Assembly (NCBI GenBank): GCA_964585305.1
Contig: CAZPDM010000014.1
Coordinates: 1 to 64,000, forward strand
Reading direction: 5' to 3'
DNA from: CAZPDM01 sp964585305
GTDB taxonomy: Bacteria; Planctomycetota; Uabimicrobiia; Uabimicrobiales; JABWCH01
Length of the DNA stretch: 64,000 nt
Positions 23,493 through 33,700 of the stretch are shown one piece after another. A program made the position numbers and the translations under genes. Positions within the stretch are counted from its first letter, which is position 1. Each line of letters starts with the position of its first letter. The notes beneath the pieces were generated by a model, which was not told the origin of the DNA, made no database searches, and saw only the letters and a list, made by a program, of their open reading frames with translations.

Positions 23493-26400
23493 ATGAGCCA
23501 ACCTATTGAAATATTGCCATACGGTGCTATGCTGGGAAAATGTAAAGTTTTGGAATTATTAGGCCAAGGTGGAATGGGAGCCGTATATCGTTGTTATCAC
23601 GAAGGTCTTTATACGGAAGTTGCTGTTAAAGTAATTCACCAAGCTAGCCAAGAACATATTCAAAATTTTGTTCGCGAGGCTCAAGCTATTGCTCGACTGC
23701 AACATCCTAATATTATGAAAATTTATGATATTGAATATGATCAAATATCAAAAAAATATTATATTATTGCCCAGCTAATATTAGGCAAAACACTTGATAA
23801 GATATTAAAAGAAAAAGGAATATTTTCTCCAATTTCAGCAGTTAATATTATCTTAGAAACAAGCAAAGGCCTTTCGTATGCACATCAGATGGGAATTATT
23901 CACCGTGATATTAAACCTGGAAATATTATGATGGATGATGAAGGTCATATAAAAATTACAGATTTTGGCATTGCATATATTATGGATGTTGAAAAACAAA
24001 TCGAAGAAAAAATTATGGGAACTCCTAATTACATTGCTCCGGAGCAATGCCTAGGTATCCGTTTAGATGGGCGTACAGATATTTATGCATTGGGGGGAAC
24101 TTTCTATCATCTTTTAGCTGGTGTGCCTCCTTTTCATGGTAATTATACAGTTGCAGAGCTTATCCAATTGCATCTTAATGAAAGCCCTGTGCCTTTGGAA
24201 CAGTTAGCTCCACAGACTCCGCCAAATTTAATCAGATGCATTAGAAAAATGATGGCACGTGATCCCCAAGAAAGATTTGCTTCATGTGAAGAGCTTATCC
24301 AATATTTAGAACAACTTAAACTTGATTTACAAAAAGTAAAATGCCCTCGATGTGGCCAGGAAAATACGTTGGAAAAAGTATTTGATTGCCCACGTTGTAA
24401 CACAAAGAATTTATGCCTGAATCATTTAGTCCCTCAAAAACAATATTGTGAATTTTGTCAAAAAATGTCGCAAGAAGATGGCAGTACTAAAAAAGTTTCA
24501 GATTTGCCATTATGGTTAGAAAATTTAAATAATGCTTCTTCTCAAGAAGGCGATGGTGTTTTGTATATTCTTACACAGGATACTAGTCTTTGTTTTGACA
24601 TTTCTTATTTAGATAAAACACCAAATTCTTCGATATGTCAAATGCAGACACGTGATCCCAATTATGAAAAATTACGACAATGTTATAATCTTTCTGCAAA
24701 TATGTCATTAGAAAAAGTAAATACCTTTTTAATGAAACAAAAAATTTGTGAGCTAATTGCAGGGAACTTAGTTAAGATTAAATATTATTCTCGCCAACGA
24801 GATTCTTTTATTATTCCTCCTCATCCTACTAATATTCCCATTCCATATAATACAAAATATTTCTTTCGTCTTTTTGAGATCATAATTAGAATTTATAAAT
24901 CAGTAAGTATTCCTGGTGGAATAGTTTTTAAATCTGCAACAGATAATGTTTCTATTATATTTACTGACATGGGGATTTGTATTTATAAGATTGTCAAAGA
25001 CAAAGAAGTCTTTCTATCTAATTTGTATCAAGTCAGTAATCTTTTACTAGAAATATTTACTCCAAATGTTGTACATATTGAATACCAAGATCCTATGATA
25101 TTTCCTCCAGTTCCTGCTGATATGGTACATCAACCTCCTAATATACAACAAATATTATCATTTCTTTTGGAAACAAATTGGGATGTTTTAGCAGAATTCA
25201 CTCCTAATACTAATATATTGTCTGAATATGATCCCAAAGGTGATTTTATATGGAATTCGAATAAGATTGCATCTTTTAGGACAGAATTAAATCGTGCTTT
25301 AGATTTACAAAAATGGCTATCAATTCCTACTCTTGCTCAGTTTTCTCCATTTCATGCAATTATTATTTTAGCAGCAATTGTTAAACAAATTTTATGTGAA
25401 ACTACAGATTTTATGATGAAACAGGTAGATTTTCATATTTCTAAAGAGGCTTCTATTAGACAAAAAATCACAGCTGCAGCAAAAGAAGCTGTTGCAAAAG
25501 AAGTTGCTGCTAAAGAGGCAAATAAAGATGGCTCTGCAAGTGAAAATAAAGGTGGCATTGCGCTTTTAGAAGAACTTGAAAGAAAAAATCTTTCTAATAG
25601 AGAAATTACACGTGTTTATATTTCTAAAGATCATTATGCAATTGTCAATAATCAGAAAATTATTGAACAGTTACTTAAAGATATAGAATTTCTTAGTTCC
25701 GATCATCCTGAATTACTCAAATTGTTGATGCGGCATACATTATCTCCTAAAACAAAGGAAAATGCTGTATTATATTACACTAGAATGGGAAACATTTATT
25801 TACGTCGAGATAATGTAACTAAAGCAATACAATATTACCAATTTGCGGCAGATACAGGTGCAAATGCGGAAGAAGCAAAAATAAATTTATTCAACATTTA
25901 TTATAAAGAACAATCAAATTGGCCTCAAGCAATTAAAATTGGGTTAGATATATTTGCTTTTTTAAAAAAACAAGAACCTAAAAATTTATCTATGTTACAA
26001 CATATTTGTCAACATCTTTTAGAGATGGATCGAGGTCTTGTTGAATGTCGCAAAGAACTGGCAGAAATTGCTATGCAGCAAAATAATATTCATTCTGCAT
26101 TAGAAGAATATCAGCAACTTATGTATTTTTATAAACAAATAGGAGACAAAAATAACTTTCTCGAATATCATAATAAAATAAAAGAGTTGTCCGCTCAATA
26201 TCAAATTGAGATTAAAGATTTGGCATCTACTGCAAAAGTAAATGTTTTTTTTCAGAAAATATCTCAAAAGAAAACAGCATACACACTACAGATAAGTATT
26301 GCTGCAATTACAGCATTACTTATTTTTCAAGCATTTTTAGATTGGAATCATTATAATATTTTAAAATTAGTTCAACAGCAGCTTTCTTTGAAAGAGTATA

Positions 26401-26702
26401 AAGAAGCTGAAATAAAACTTCAATTTCTCTCTGGCAGATTTTTTCTATTTTTGCCACGTGCAAAACAGGAAATACGTGGATACTACAATGAAATTGCCGA
26501 GATAAAGAAACAAGAAGAAATAAAAAATAGTCAAAATAAAAATAAACGACAACAAGAATATTCTCTTTTTCAAAAAATCTTGCAGATTTATAAAGATAAA
26601 GGAGAAATTGCTACAATGAATAAACTGAATGAAGAAATGGCTGCAATTGAAGATCCTTTATGGCAAGAAGAATTAAAGAAAGAAAATTTAGAAGACAAAT
26701 AG
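23493..26702 (+). CDS. Active-type Ser/Thr protein kinase with zinc ribbon, TPR-like repeats and a membrane helix
   Basis: 1069 residues. A complete Hanks kinase: Gly loop GQGGMG 24-29, Lys46 in VAVKV, HRD 137-139, DFG 157-159, and the APE motif in NYIAPEQC. A double zinc ribbon follows (CPRCGQEN, CPRCNTKN, CEFCQK, about 284-325). The middle (330-730) is not recognised. An Ala/Lys-rich coiled linker near 660-680 precedes TPR-like helices (about 760-900), a single transmembrane helix near 930-950, and a ~115-residue C-terminal domain with a coiled coil. The kinase should face the cytoplasm. It is followed by ExbB-like and ExbD-like genes at 18 nt and ~85 nt, so it may control, or be controlled by, a proton-driven Tol/Exb-type motor. 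That coupling is inference from order. Confidence 0.92.
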   Translation: MSQPIEILPYGAMLGKCKVLELLGQGGMGAVYRCYHEGLYTEVAVKVIHQASQEHIQNFVREAQAIARLQHPNIMKIYDIEYDQISKKYYIIAQLILGKTLDKILKEKGIFSPISAVNIILETSKGLSYAHQMGIIHRDIKPGNIMMDDEGHIKITDFGIAYIMDVEKQIEEKIMGTPNYIAPEQCLGIRLDGRTDIYALGGTFYHLLAGVPPFHGNYTVAELIQLHLNESPVPLEQLAPQTPPNLIRCIRKMMARDPQERFASCEELIQYLEQLKLDLQKVKCPRCGQENTLEKVFDCPRCNTKNLCLNHLVPQKQYCEFCQKMSQEDGSTKKVSDLPLWLENLNNASSQEGDGVLYILTQDTSLCFDISYLDKTPNSSICQMQTRDPNYEKLRQCYNLSANMSLEKVNTFLMKQKICELIAGNLVKIKYYSRQRDSFIIPPHPTNIPIPYNTKYFFRLFEIIIRIYKSVSIPGGIVFKSATDNVSIIFTDMGICIYKIVKDKEVFLSNLYQVSNLLLEIFTPNVVHIEYQDPMIFPPVPADMVHQPPNIQQILSFLLETNWDVLAEFTPNTNILSEYDPKGDFIWNSNKIASFRTELNRALDLQKWLSIPTLAQFSPFHAIIILAAIVKQILCETTDFMMKQVDFHISKEASIRQKITAAAKEAVAKEVAAKEANKDGSASENKGGIALLEELERKNLSNREITRVYISKDHYAIVNNQKIIEQLLKDIEFLSSDHPELLKLLMRHTLSPKTKENAVLYYTRMGNIYLRRDNVTKAIQYYQFAADTGANAEEAKINLFNIYYKEQSNWPQAIKIGLDIFAFLKKQEPKNLSMLQHICQHLLEMDRGLVECRKELAEIAMQQNNIHSALEEYQQLMYFYKQIGDKNNFLEYHNKIKELSAQYQIEIKDLASTAKVNVFFQKISQKKTAYTLQISIAAITALLIFQAFLDWNHYNILKLVQQQLSLKEYKEAEIKLQFLSGRFFLFLPRAKQEIRGYYNEIAEIKKQEEIKNSQNKNKRQQEYSLFQKILQIYKDKGEIATMNKLNEEMAAIEDPLWQEELKKENLEDK

Positions 26703-26720
26703 TTTTTGAAAGGTTTATCT

Positions 26721-27353
26721 ATGTTAGAAATTATTAGCCAAGGTGGTTGGGTAATGTATCTCATCACTGCCTGCTCTGTCATAGCATTAGGTTTTATTAT
26801 TGAACGATTGCTTATGTTTCATTACGCAAAATGTGATTTATTGCAATTTTATCCCGGGTTAGAAACACTTATTCGTGCTAATAAAATGCAAGAGAGTATT
26901 AGCTATTGTGAACGTTTTCGTGGAATTATTCCACAATTACTTCTTGTCGGATTACGAAATAAAGATGAAAACATAGAAGAAGTCCGCCAAATTTTAGTGG
27001 ATGATATTCAAATACATATTTTGCCTAGTTTATATAAAAATTTAAATGTTTTGACTACTATTGCCAAAACAGCTCCTATGCTTGGTTTATTAGGTACAAT
27101 TATTGGTATGTACTCAATGTTCCAAAATATTGCAAAAGAAGGTTTAACTAATATGAACCAAAGCTTAATTTCTCAAAATATTAGTTATGCTTTAATTACC
27201 ACCGTTGGTGGATTGGTTGTAGCAATTCCAATATTACTCATTTATGCTTATTTTCAGTCTAAAATACGTAGTTTTGAACTGGATATATTCCATTGTTTAA
27301 CTAAATTTTTGAGGGCTATGCGTAAAAGAAATTCTTCTTCCACAACTCTATAA
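26721..27353 (+). CDS. exbB: ExbB/TolQ/MotA-family proton channel
   Basis: 210 residues from ATG 26721 (GAAAGG 7 nt upstream; the frame also opens at TTG 26706). It begins MLEIISQGGWVMYLITACSV, with an N-terminal transmembrane helix, a cytoplasmic helical region, and then the conserved pair of helices with TIAKTAPMLGLLGTIIGMY and ALITTVGGLVVAIPILLIY. This is the standard MotA/TolQ/ExbB fold. It pairs with the ExbD-like protein at 27440 in the inner membrane to harvest proton-motive force. No TonB or TolA is nearby, so the energised partner is unknown. It follows the kinase gene by 18 nt. Confidence 0.95.
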   Translation: MLEIISQGGWVMYLITACSVIALGFIIERLLMFHYAKCDLLQFYPGLETLIRANKMQESISYCERFRGIIPQLLLVGLRNKDENIEEVRQILVDDIQIHILPSLYKNLNVLTTIAKTAPMLGLLGTIIGMYSMFQNIAKEGLTNMNQSLISQNISYALITTVGGLVVAIPILLIYAYFQSKIRSFELDIFHCLTKFLRAMRKRNSSSTTL

Positions 27354-27439
27354 AACTCTTTAAAAAATATGGAAATCTATAACTATATGATATTCCAAGT
27401 ATTTATAATAAGAGTGTATGTTAAATTAAGGATTTTATT

Positions 27440-28135
27440 ATGAGTGAAGGAAAAAAAAATATTCTGTGGAAGTTAAAGAAAAAGGATAGTAGCAAGATAT
27501 ATCCAAATATTTCTTTTACTATTCTAAAAACTTGGATTGTGGAAGGACGTGTTCAAAAAGACGATCTGTTGTGTAATTCCGAGCAGTCAGAATGGAAATC
27601 TGCTGGAAAATTTTCTGAGTTGCAAACTTTTCTTGGTTCTATTGAAGAAGATGATGAATCTTTAGTTCTTCCAGAAAAAGTTAGAAAAAGTGCGGATACT
27701 GTGTCAGAAAAAGATTTGGGATTTGGATGGAAAACACCGCCTATTCAAGAAATAGAACTAGATATGACTTCTATGATGGATTGTGTTTTTTTATTGTTGA
27801 TTTTTTTTGTCGTTTCTGCAACATTTGCTATTTATGAAGTAAAGAATATCCAAGTTCCTAAAGCAAGTGTTACTATGCCAACGAAACAAGAAAAAATTAC
27901 TCTTACTGTTTCTGTAGATAAAGATCGACAAATTTATTTAGGAAAATCTTTAGTCAAACTATCAGATTTAAAAGAAAAGTTAATTGCTGAAGTGAATAGA
28001 ACAAATCAACAAGATGTAATCTTAAGTGCCGATCACATTTTAGATTATGGATTTGTTGTTGCAGTTTTAGATGAAGTAAATGCTGCAGGAGTTAAAAATG
28101 TAAAACTTCGGCTTGAAAAGAAACAAAAACCATAA
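27440..28135 (+). CDS. exbD: ExbD/TolR-family protein with N-terminal GYF_2-like domain
   Basis: 231 residues. Residues ~8-65 (ILWKLKKKDSSKIYPNISF, then WIVEGRVQKDDLLCNSEQ and EWKSAGKFSEL) look like a GYF_2-type domain, which is usually a short cytoplasmic protein-binding module. The ExbD part starts near 105 with a MTSMMDCVFLLLIFFVVSA helix carrying the conserved Asp in MMD, then a periplasmic domain (VDKDRQIYLGKSLV, ending GVKNVKLRLEKK). The fusion places a cytoplasmic binding domain on the motor subunit. The kinase and ExbB-like genes precede it; the adjacent zinc-ribbon gene follows after ~115 nt. Confidence 0.88.
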   Translation: MSEGKKNILWKLKKKDSSKIYPNISFTILKTWIVEGRVQKDDLLCNSEQSEWKSAGKFSELQTFLGSIEEDDESLVLPEKVRKSADTVSEKDLGFGWKTPPIQEIELDMTSMMDCVFLLLIFFVVSATFAIYEVKNIQVPKASVTMPTKQEKITLTVSVDKDRQIYLGKSLVKLSDLKEKLIAEVNRTNQQDVILSADHILDYGFVVAVLDEVNAAGVKNVKLRLEKKQKP

Positions 28136-28249
28136 ATTCTAAAAAAAATTATCATCTATAAAAAAAATCCTTTTCAAATGGCGTAAATTTTTGTTAAATA
28201 ATAGCAGTGCGATTTATTATGATTTTTTTACTCGTAGGAATCAAACTTT

Positions 28250-28738
28250 ATGGAAATCCAGTGTTCTTCCTGCCAAAAAAGGTTAAAATTGCCTGATAAT
28301 GCTGCAGGTAAAAAAATTCGTTGTCCAATTTGCCAAAATGTCTTTCAAGTATCTATCCCACCACCAGAAGAAAAATCCGACATGTCTTTATTGGAACCCA
28401 AAAGTACAGTATTGGACTTGCCACCAGAAACTCCAAAATCCGATGAAACTCTTGAAAGCTCATCATCTGCTATATCGTCAGACAATTTGCTTCAAATGAT
28501 TGAATCTTCCAGAAAAGATGTTGACAAAGCGATGGTAGAGCGTGATGAAGCTATGGAAATGGTAGATGGAATATTCCAAATGTTTATGGAACGTGCTGAT
28601 AATCCAAATCATACTCCAGAAGAACAATCAGAATATCGTGAAATCGCTCAAAAAATTTTCGGGCTTCAAAGACGTTTTCCCCTTTTGTCTAGCATCAAAA
28701 GTACTTTAGAACAATGTGAAAAAACTTTTAAAAAGTAA
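28250..28738 (+). CDS. Zinc-ribbon coiled-coil protein
   Basis: 162 residues. The N-terminal ~35 residues hold a zinc ribbon (C5-x2-C8 and C25-x2-C28, with KLPDNAAGKKIRCPICQ) of the MJ0042/planctomycete type. A Pro/Ser-rich linker and a helical region rich in Glu/Met/Arg (DKAMVERDEAMEMVDGI) follow; the latter is probably a coiled coil. No signal peptide. Function unknown. It closes the kinase-ExbB-ExbD group and might be a soluble partner. Confidence 0.82.
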   Translation: MEIQCSSCQKRLKLPDNAAGKKIRCPICQNVFQVSIPPPEEKSDMSLLEPKSTVLDLPPETPKSDETLESSSSAISSDNLLQMIESSRKDVDKAMVERDEAMEMVDGIFQMFMERADNPNHTPEEQSEYREIAQKIFGLQRRFPLLSSIKSTLEQCEKTFKK

Positions 28739-28893
28739 TTATTATTTTCAAAAATGTTATTTAAAAGGAAGAAAATATTTTTTTATCAGAAACTAATATT
28801 TTCTATTAAGTATTGATATAAAGGTAAACGATAAAATTGTCCTTTTAATATTTTCTGTTCTGATATTTTTGATACTTTAAAGAAAGGTTGTCT

Positions 28894-29160
28894 ATGATAA
28901 GTTATAGAATTTTTCTATTACTAGGAATTTTAGCATTATGCACAATGTTAATGGGATGCGGATGTTTTGATATTTACCCGAAGTATGGTACTACTCCATG
29001 TTTTGATGCGTATCCTAAACTTGCTGATTATTCTGAAGTAGGAATATACCCCAAATTAGTAAATTATTCTGGAACTAATCTATTTCCTTGCTATCTTTGG
29101 CTTGATTCCGGCAGTAAATTTGAAGTATATCCTAAGCTAATTGAATGCCCAGCTAAATAA
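28894..29160 (+). CDS. Small lipoprotein with YPK repeats
   Basis: 88 residues from ATG 28894 (AAAGG 6 nt upstream). A lipoprotein signal ends LMGC, with acylated Cys near 22. The ~65-residue mature chain contains four spaced YPK motifs (DIYPKYG, DAYPKLADYS, GIYPKLVNYS, EVYPKLIECP), a short tandem repeat of ~20 residues. No family is recognised. A terminator follows directly, so the gene may be monocistronic. Confidence 0.75.
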   Translation: MISYRIFLLLGILALCTMLMGCGCFDIYPKYGTTPCFDAYPKLADYSEVGIYPKLVNYSGTNLFPCYLWLDSGSKFEVYPKLIECPAK

Positions 29161-29171
29161 TTTTTATAGTT

Positions 29172-29205
29172 GCAACCTCGCTTAAAAGCGGGGTTGCTCT
29201 ATTTT
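29172..29205 (+). terminator. Intrinsic terminator after the YPK lipoprotein gene
   Basis: GCAACCTCGCTT and AAGCGGGGTTGC pair with one mismatch around a short AA loop, followed by TCTATTTT. Confidence 0.8.
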
Positions 29206-29244
29206 AAGAGAACTGAAAATGCAAAGATATTTCCAATTTTTTTC

Positions 29245-29272
29245 TTGATCTATATAAATCTTAAGATAAAAT
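29245..29272 (+). promoter_or_regulatory. Candidate promoter upstream of the aminotransferase gene
   Basis: TTGATC (29245-29250), 16-nt spacer, TAAAAT (29267-29272). If used, the transcript would start near 29280 and run into the hairpin at 29299 before the start codon at 29368. Confidence 0.4.
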
Positions 29273-29298
29273 AGTTCTATTAAAAATAAGACTTAACA

Positions 29299-29327
29299 AC
29301 TCTGTCTTTTAACAGAGTATATTTTTT
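29299..29327 (+). terminator. Terminator-like hairpin in the aminotransferase leader
   Basis: ACTCTGT (29299-29305) and ACAGAGT (29312-29318) flank CTTTTA and are followed by a seven-T run. It lies between the candidate promoter and the aminotransferase gene, so it could be a leader attenuator, or simply a second terminator of the preceding unit. Confidence 0.55.
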
Positions 29328-29367
29328 TATGATGAGATTAAGATAGAAAAATAATGGAGTAAAGATT

Positions 29368-30573
29368 ATGGTAAATTTGCAGGAATATGCAATTACGCCA
29401 GCACGTCGAACACAACAAATAACTTATGCCGTGCGTGATGTTCTTCTTGTTGCTGAAGAAGCCAAGAAGAAAGGCAAAGAAATGATCTATCTTAATATTG
29501 GTGACCCCAATATTTTTGATTTTGATACCCCGAAACATTTAATTGAAGCAGCCTCATCTGCTATGTATGCTAGGAAAAATGGATATGCACCTTCTCCTGG
29601 TGTAGCAGAAGCCTTAGAAGCCATTCGCAGAGAAGCAGCCAGAAAAGGGATTAAAGAAGTCCGCGATGTATTTACCTCTTATGGTGGAAGTGAAGCAATT
29701 GAAATTTGTTTGTCTGCGTTAGCAGATTCTGGGGACAATGTTATTTTACCATCTCCAGGTTATCCTCTTTATTCAGCTATTAACTCTAAACTTAATGTAG
29801 AATCAAGATTCTATCGTTTGGATGAAAGCAATCAATGGCAGCCAGATATTGAAGATATGAGTAAACAAATTGATGCCCGAACAAAAGCAATTGTTATCAT
29901 CAACCCCAATAATCCTACTGGTAGCCTTTATTCAAAAGAAGTTCTTTTGAAAATTTTAGAGCTTGCGAGAAAAAATCATCTTTTAATTTTCTCTGATGAA
30001 ATTTATGATAAGATCCTTTTTGATAGTGCACAACATATATCAATTGCTTCCTTAGCAACAGATGTTCCAATTATTACATTTGGCGGGATTTCCAAATGTT
30101 TTTTAGCTCCAGGATGGCGTGTAGGTTGGGCAATTTTAAGTGGGCCAGAAAAATCTCTTAAAGATTATTGTGCTGCAATTAGTAAAATGACACGCGCCCG
30201 TCTTTCTATTTCTCATCCTATGCAATTTGCAATCAAACCAGCTTTGGAAGGCGATCAAAGCCATATATCTCAAATGAATATAAAATTGCAACGTCGTCGT
30301 GATATTACTTATGAACGACTGAATCATATTCCTGGAATTTCTTGTGTTAAACCACAAGGAGCTTTTTACGCTTTTCCTAAAATCAATGTTAAAATTCCAG
30401 ATAAAGAATTTGTAGAAAAATTAGTTCGAGAAACTGGTGTAGTTGTTGTACATGGTTCAGGATTTGGAGAAAAAGCAGGTTCTGAGCATTTTCGCATTGT
30501 TTTTCTCCCGCAAGAAGAACTTCTTGAAAAAGCATATCAACAAATCGAGAAGTTTATGAAAAGTATTCTATAA
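29368..30573 (+). CDS. Class I/II PLP-dependent aminotransferase, AlaA-like
   Basis: 401 residues with GGAG upstream of the ATG. Fold-type I features: YLNIGDPNIFDF near the N-terminus, a GYAPSPG substrate loop, NPNNPTGSLYS, SDEIYDKILFD, the PLP-binding Lys243 in GGISKCFLAPGWRVGW, and FRIVFLPQEE near the end. The overall pattern is closest to alanine/aspartate-type transaminases of the AlaA or archaeal AspC group. The substrate cannot be fixed from sequence. A possible attenuator lies in its leader and a hairpin follows the gene. Confidence 0.93.
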   Translation: MVNLQEYAITPARRTQQITYAVRDVLLVAEEAKKKGKEMIYLNIGDPNIFDFDTPKHLIEAASSAMYARKNGYAPSPGVAEALEAIRREAARKGIKEVRDVFTSYGGSEAIEICLSALADSGDNVILPSPGYPLYSAINSKLNVESRFYRLDESNQWQPDIEDMSKQIDARTKAIVIINPNNPTGSLYSKEVLLKILELARKNHLLIFSDEIYDKILFDSAQHISIASLATDVPIITFGGISKCFLAPGWRVGWAILSGPEKSLKDYCAAISKMTRARLSISHPMQFAIKPALEGDQSHISQMNIKLQRRRDITYERLNHIPGISCVKPQGAFYAFPKINVKIPDKEFVEKLVRETGVVVVHGSGFGEKAGSEHFRIVFLPQEELLEKAYQQIEKFMKSIL

Positions 30574-30609
30574 TTAAATATTGCAATCGAAAAGTAAGAC
30601 TATTGAAAA

Positions 30610-30645
30610 GCGTGGAAATCTCTACCACTAAAAGGATTTCCACGC
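30610..30645 (+). terminator. Hairpin after the aminotransferase gene
   Basis: GCGTGGAAATC (30610-30620) and GATTTCCACGC (30635-30645) form a perfect 11-bp stem with a 14-nt loop. There is no clear T-run; it may be a processing or factor-assisted termination site. Confidence 0.55.
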
Positions 30646-30726
30646 AAAGTGTGAGAAAAATATTTGCAGTTTACCCAATTAGCATTTTTCATAATTAGCA
30701 TTATTCCACTTTGGAGAAGCCATGCT

Positions 30727-33700
30727 ATGGAGTCACAAATTTTTAATTCTTCCGAAAAATATTCTGTGTTAACTGAAAACATTCGTAAGCCACAAGGGAC
30801 TTCCAGCAATACCTGGGAAATTGGCCAAATTATAGATGAAAAATATGAGATATTAGATATTCTTATTAAAGATAATCGTAAAATTATTTATAAAGTTCGA
30901 CATTGTCAATGGAATATTCCTTTAGCTGTCCGCAGTCAAATTGAAAAAGAAAGCCAAGTTCAATTTTTTCATCAGGCAGAACGTTGGGTAGAATTAGGAA
31001 AGCATCCCAATATTGTAAGTGCCTATTATGTTCAACATATTGGAGGAATTCCTAGATTATTTGTTGAGTATGTTACTAATGCTAAAACATTACAACAATT
31101 TATCAGTCTAAAAAAATATGATGTTCAGACTATATTAGATATTGCTATTCAAATGGCTTGGGGTATGCAACATGCCCATCAAAAAGGTGTATTACATAGT
31201 GATTTGCGCCCTGCGAATGTTTTTTTAACTGACGATGGAGATGTTAAAATTGCAGATTTTCGCGCACGAGAAGGAACAAATCAAGAATATACACACTATA
31301 TGCCCCCTGAGCAATTTGAAAAAGATTGGCCAATGCAACCTGCAATTGATATATATTCTTTTGGGGCTATTCTTTATGAATTATGTGTGGGAGATCGCCC
31401 TTTTAAATTTAATCGAGAACTTAAAGAAGAAAGTATATTACAAGAATTTAAAAATATGATTCTTACTCAACCACCACTTTCTCCACATAATTTTAATCAA
31501 CAAATCCCTCAAAAACTTTCAGATATTATTATGCAATGCTTAGAGGTCCAACCTCAAAAAAGAATACAAGATTTTTTAGATATTGTTGAAGGATTGAAAA
31601 ATATATATTTAGAAATTACAGGATTTAAATATCCTCGTGAAGAACCTGAAGTATCTTCTTTAACTGCCGTTGATTTAAATAATCGAGCATTGTCTCTTCT
31701 CGATTTGCATCAAGAAGAAAAAGCTGAAGAATATTTAGAAGAAGCTGTTCAAGCAGATCCTCTTTGTACAGGTGCTTTGATCAATCTTTATTTATTACGC
31801 TTGCGTAAAGGAACAGCAAGTTTATCTCAATTTCGTAATGAAACACAACGTCTTTTAGAAATTGATCGAGAAGTCGTTAGTTTTTATCGTAATAAAATTT
31901 CTTTAGAAAAAGATGGCTTTCTTGATGAAGCTGCACGGGAAGTAGATCAAGCAGCTATGCTATTTCCTAAAAATAAGGAATTACACCGTCTTCGTGCATC
32001 CATTTATTATAGAATGGGAAAATATTCAGAAGCTGCGGAGATATGGCAAGAACTTTGTAATATTGAAAATCCTGTAAAGAAAGATTTGTACTTTTTAGGA
32101 TGTTGTTACGGTTACGATGGCAAAAAGAAAAAAGCACAAGAAATTTGGGAACGTGCATTAGAATTATACCATGGAGATATTGATTTACAATTGGCTCAGG
32201 CTATTACATCCGCGATGCAGGGAAGATTAGAAGAGGTTCAACAACAACTTACAAATATTGTAAACGAGCATGATCATTTTTGGGCATTATTACATTTAGC
32301 TGAATTTACTGCTGGTTTTGGAGATTATGTACGACCTTATGAAAAAGCAAGCCCAAATCAAGAACAAGCCTGTAAACTTTATGAACGTTTACTTAAAAAA
32401 GCTCCTCTTTTGCCACGCGTTATACAAGGCTATTTACATGTTTTTGGAGAACTGGTTACAGACATCAATAAAAAACCAGAAGGTATACTTCCTATATGGA
32501 GTTATGCACGCAGTTTAGATGGACATAATCAAGGAATCAATTGCTTAGCATTATCTCCGGATGGACGAACTGTAGTTGCAGGCGGAGGAGATGCTCAACT
32601 TAAAGTTTGGGAAATTGAAACAGGCCGTTGTAAAAGCATTTTAGAAGGTCATGCCGAAGGTACAACACAAATCGCAATAAGTTATGATGGGCATTTCGCG
32701 GTTTCTATTGGTCGAGATAGTACAGCAAAAGTTTGGGATTTAATTAGCAGTGAATGTGTGTCTATTTTAGAAGGTCATGTCCGAGATATTACTGCTGTTG
32801 CAATTACTTGTACAGGTTACTTAATAACAGGTAGCTTAGATAAAACTTTACGTATTTGGGATTTAGGAGCGGTTTCCTGCCGAAAAATTTTACGGGGGCA
32901 TACTGATAAAATAAATTCTATTGCGATTACTCCTGATGGACATTATGCAATTTCCGCAAGTGAAGATACTTTAATTGGTATATGGAATGTGGAACAAGGA
33001 GAAGCCATTCGATTTTTAGAAGGGCATAGAGAAGGGGTAACTTTTCTAGCTATTTCACCTACCGGAGAATGGTTTGCTTCCACAAGTTGGGATCAAAAAA
33101 TTCGTATATGGAGTATTGAAACAGGAAATTGTTTAAACATTCTTGAAGGGCATACTGGAACAATTAATTGTCTTATTATTACTTCTGATGGCTCAAGAAT
33201 TATATCTGGCAGTGAAGATAAAACTATCCGAGTTTGGGAGGCAGCAACTGGAAATTGTCTTCATATTTTAAAAGGACATAAAGTAGATGTTACTTCTTTA
33301 GTTAGTTGTGCACATGATACTTTTTTAGTATCTAGTAGTTGGGATCATACTATTCGAGTTTGGTATCTTGCTACTGGAGAATATTTAGACACTTTAGAAG
33401 GCCATACTGATTTAGTAAATGTTATTGCAGTTACTCCAGATGATCGTTTTATTATTTCTGGTGGAGATGATTCAGTTTTACGTGTTTGGAGTGATTTAAC
33501 AACGATGCTTTATCCTCCTTTACAAGAACCTAAACTTTCCTATCTTTTACAAAGTCCTCGCTCTCAGCAAGGTAATTTTGAAGCACAACGTCGTGTAGAA
33601 AACTTAATTGCTCAGGCAGAGGTTAATGTTAAAGAAAATAAAACTATAGAAGCTTTAAAAATTTATCGTGAAGTCCAAAATATTGAAGGATTCCATAATA

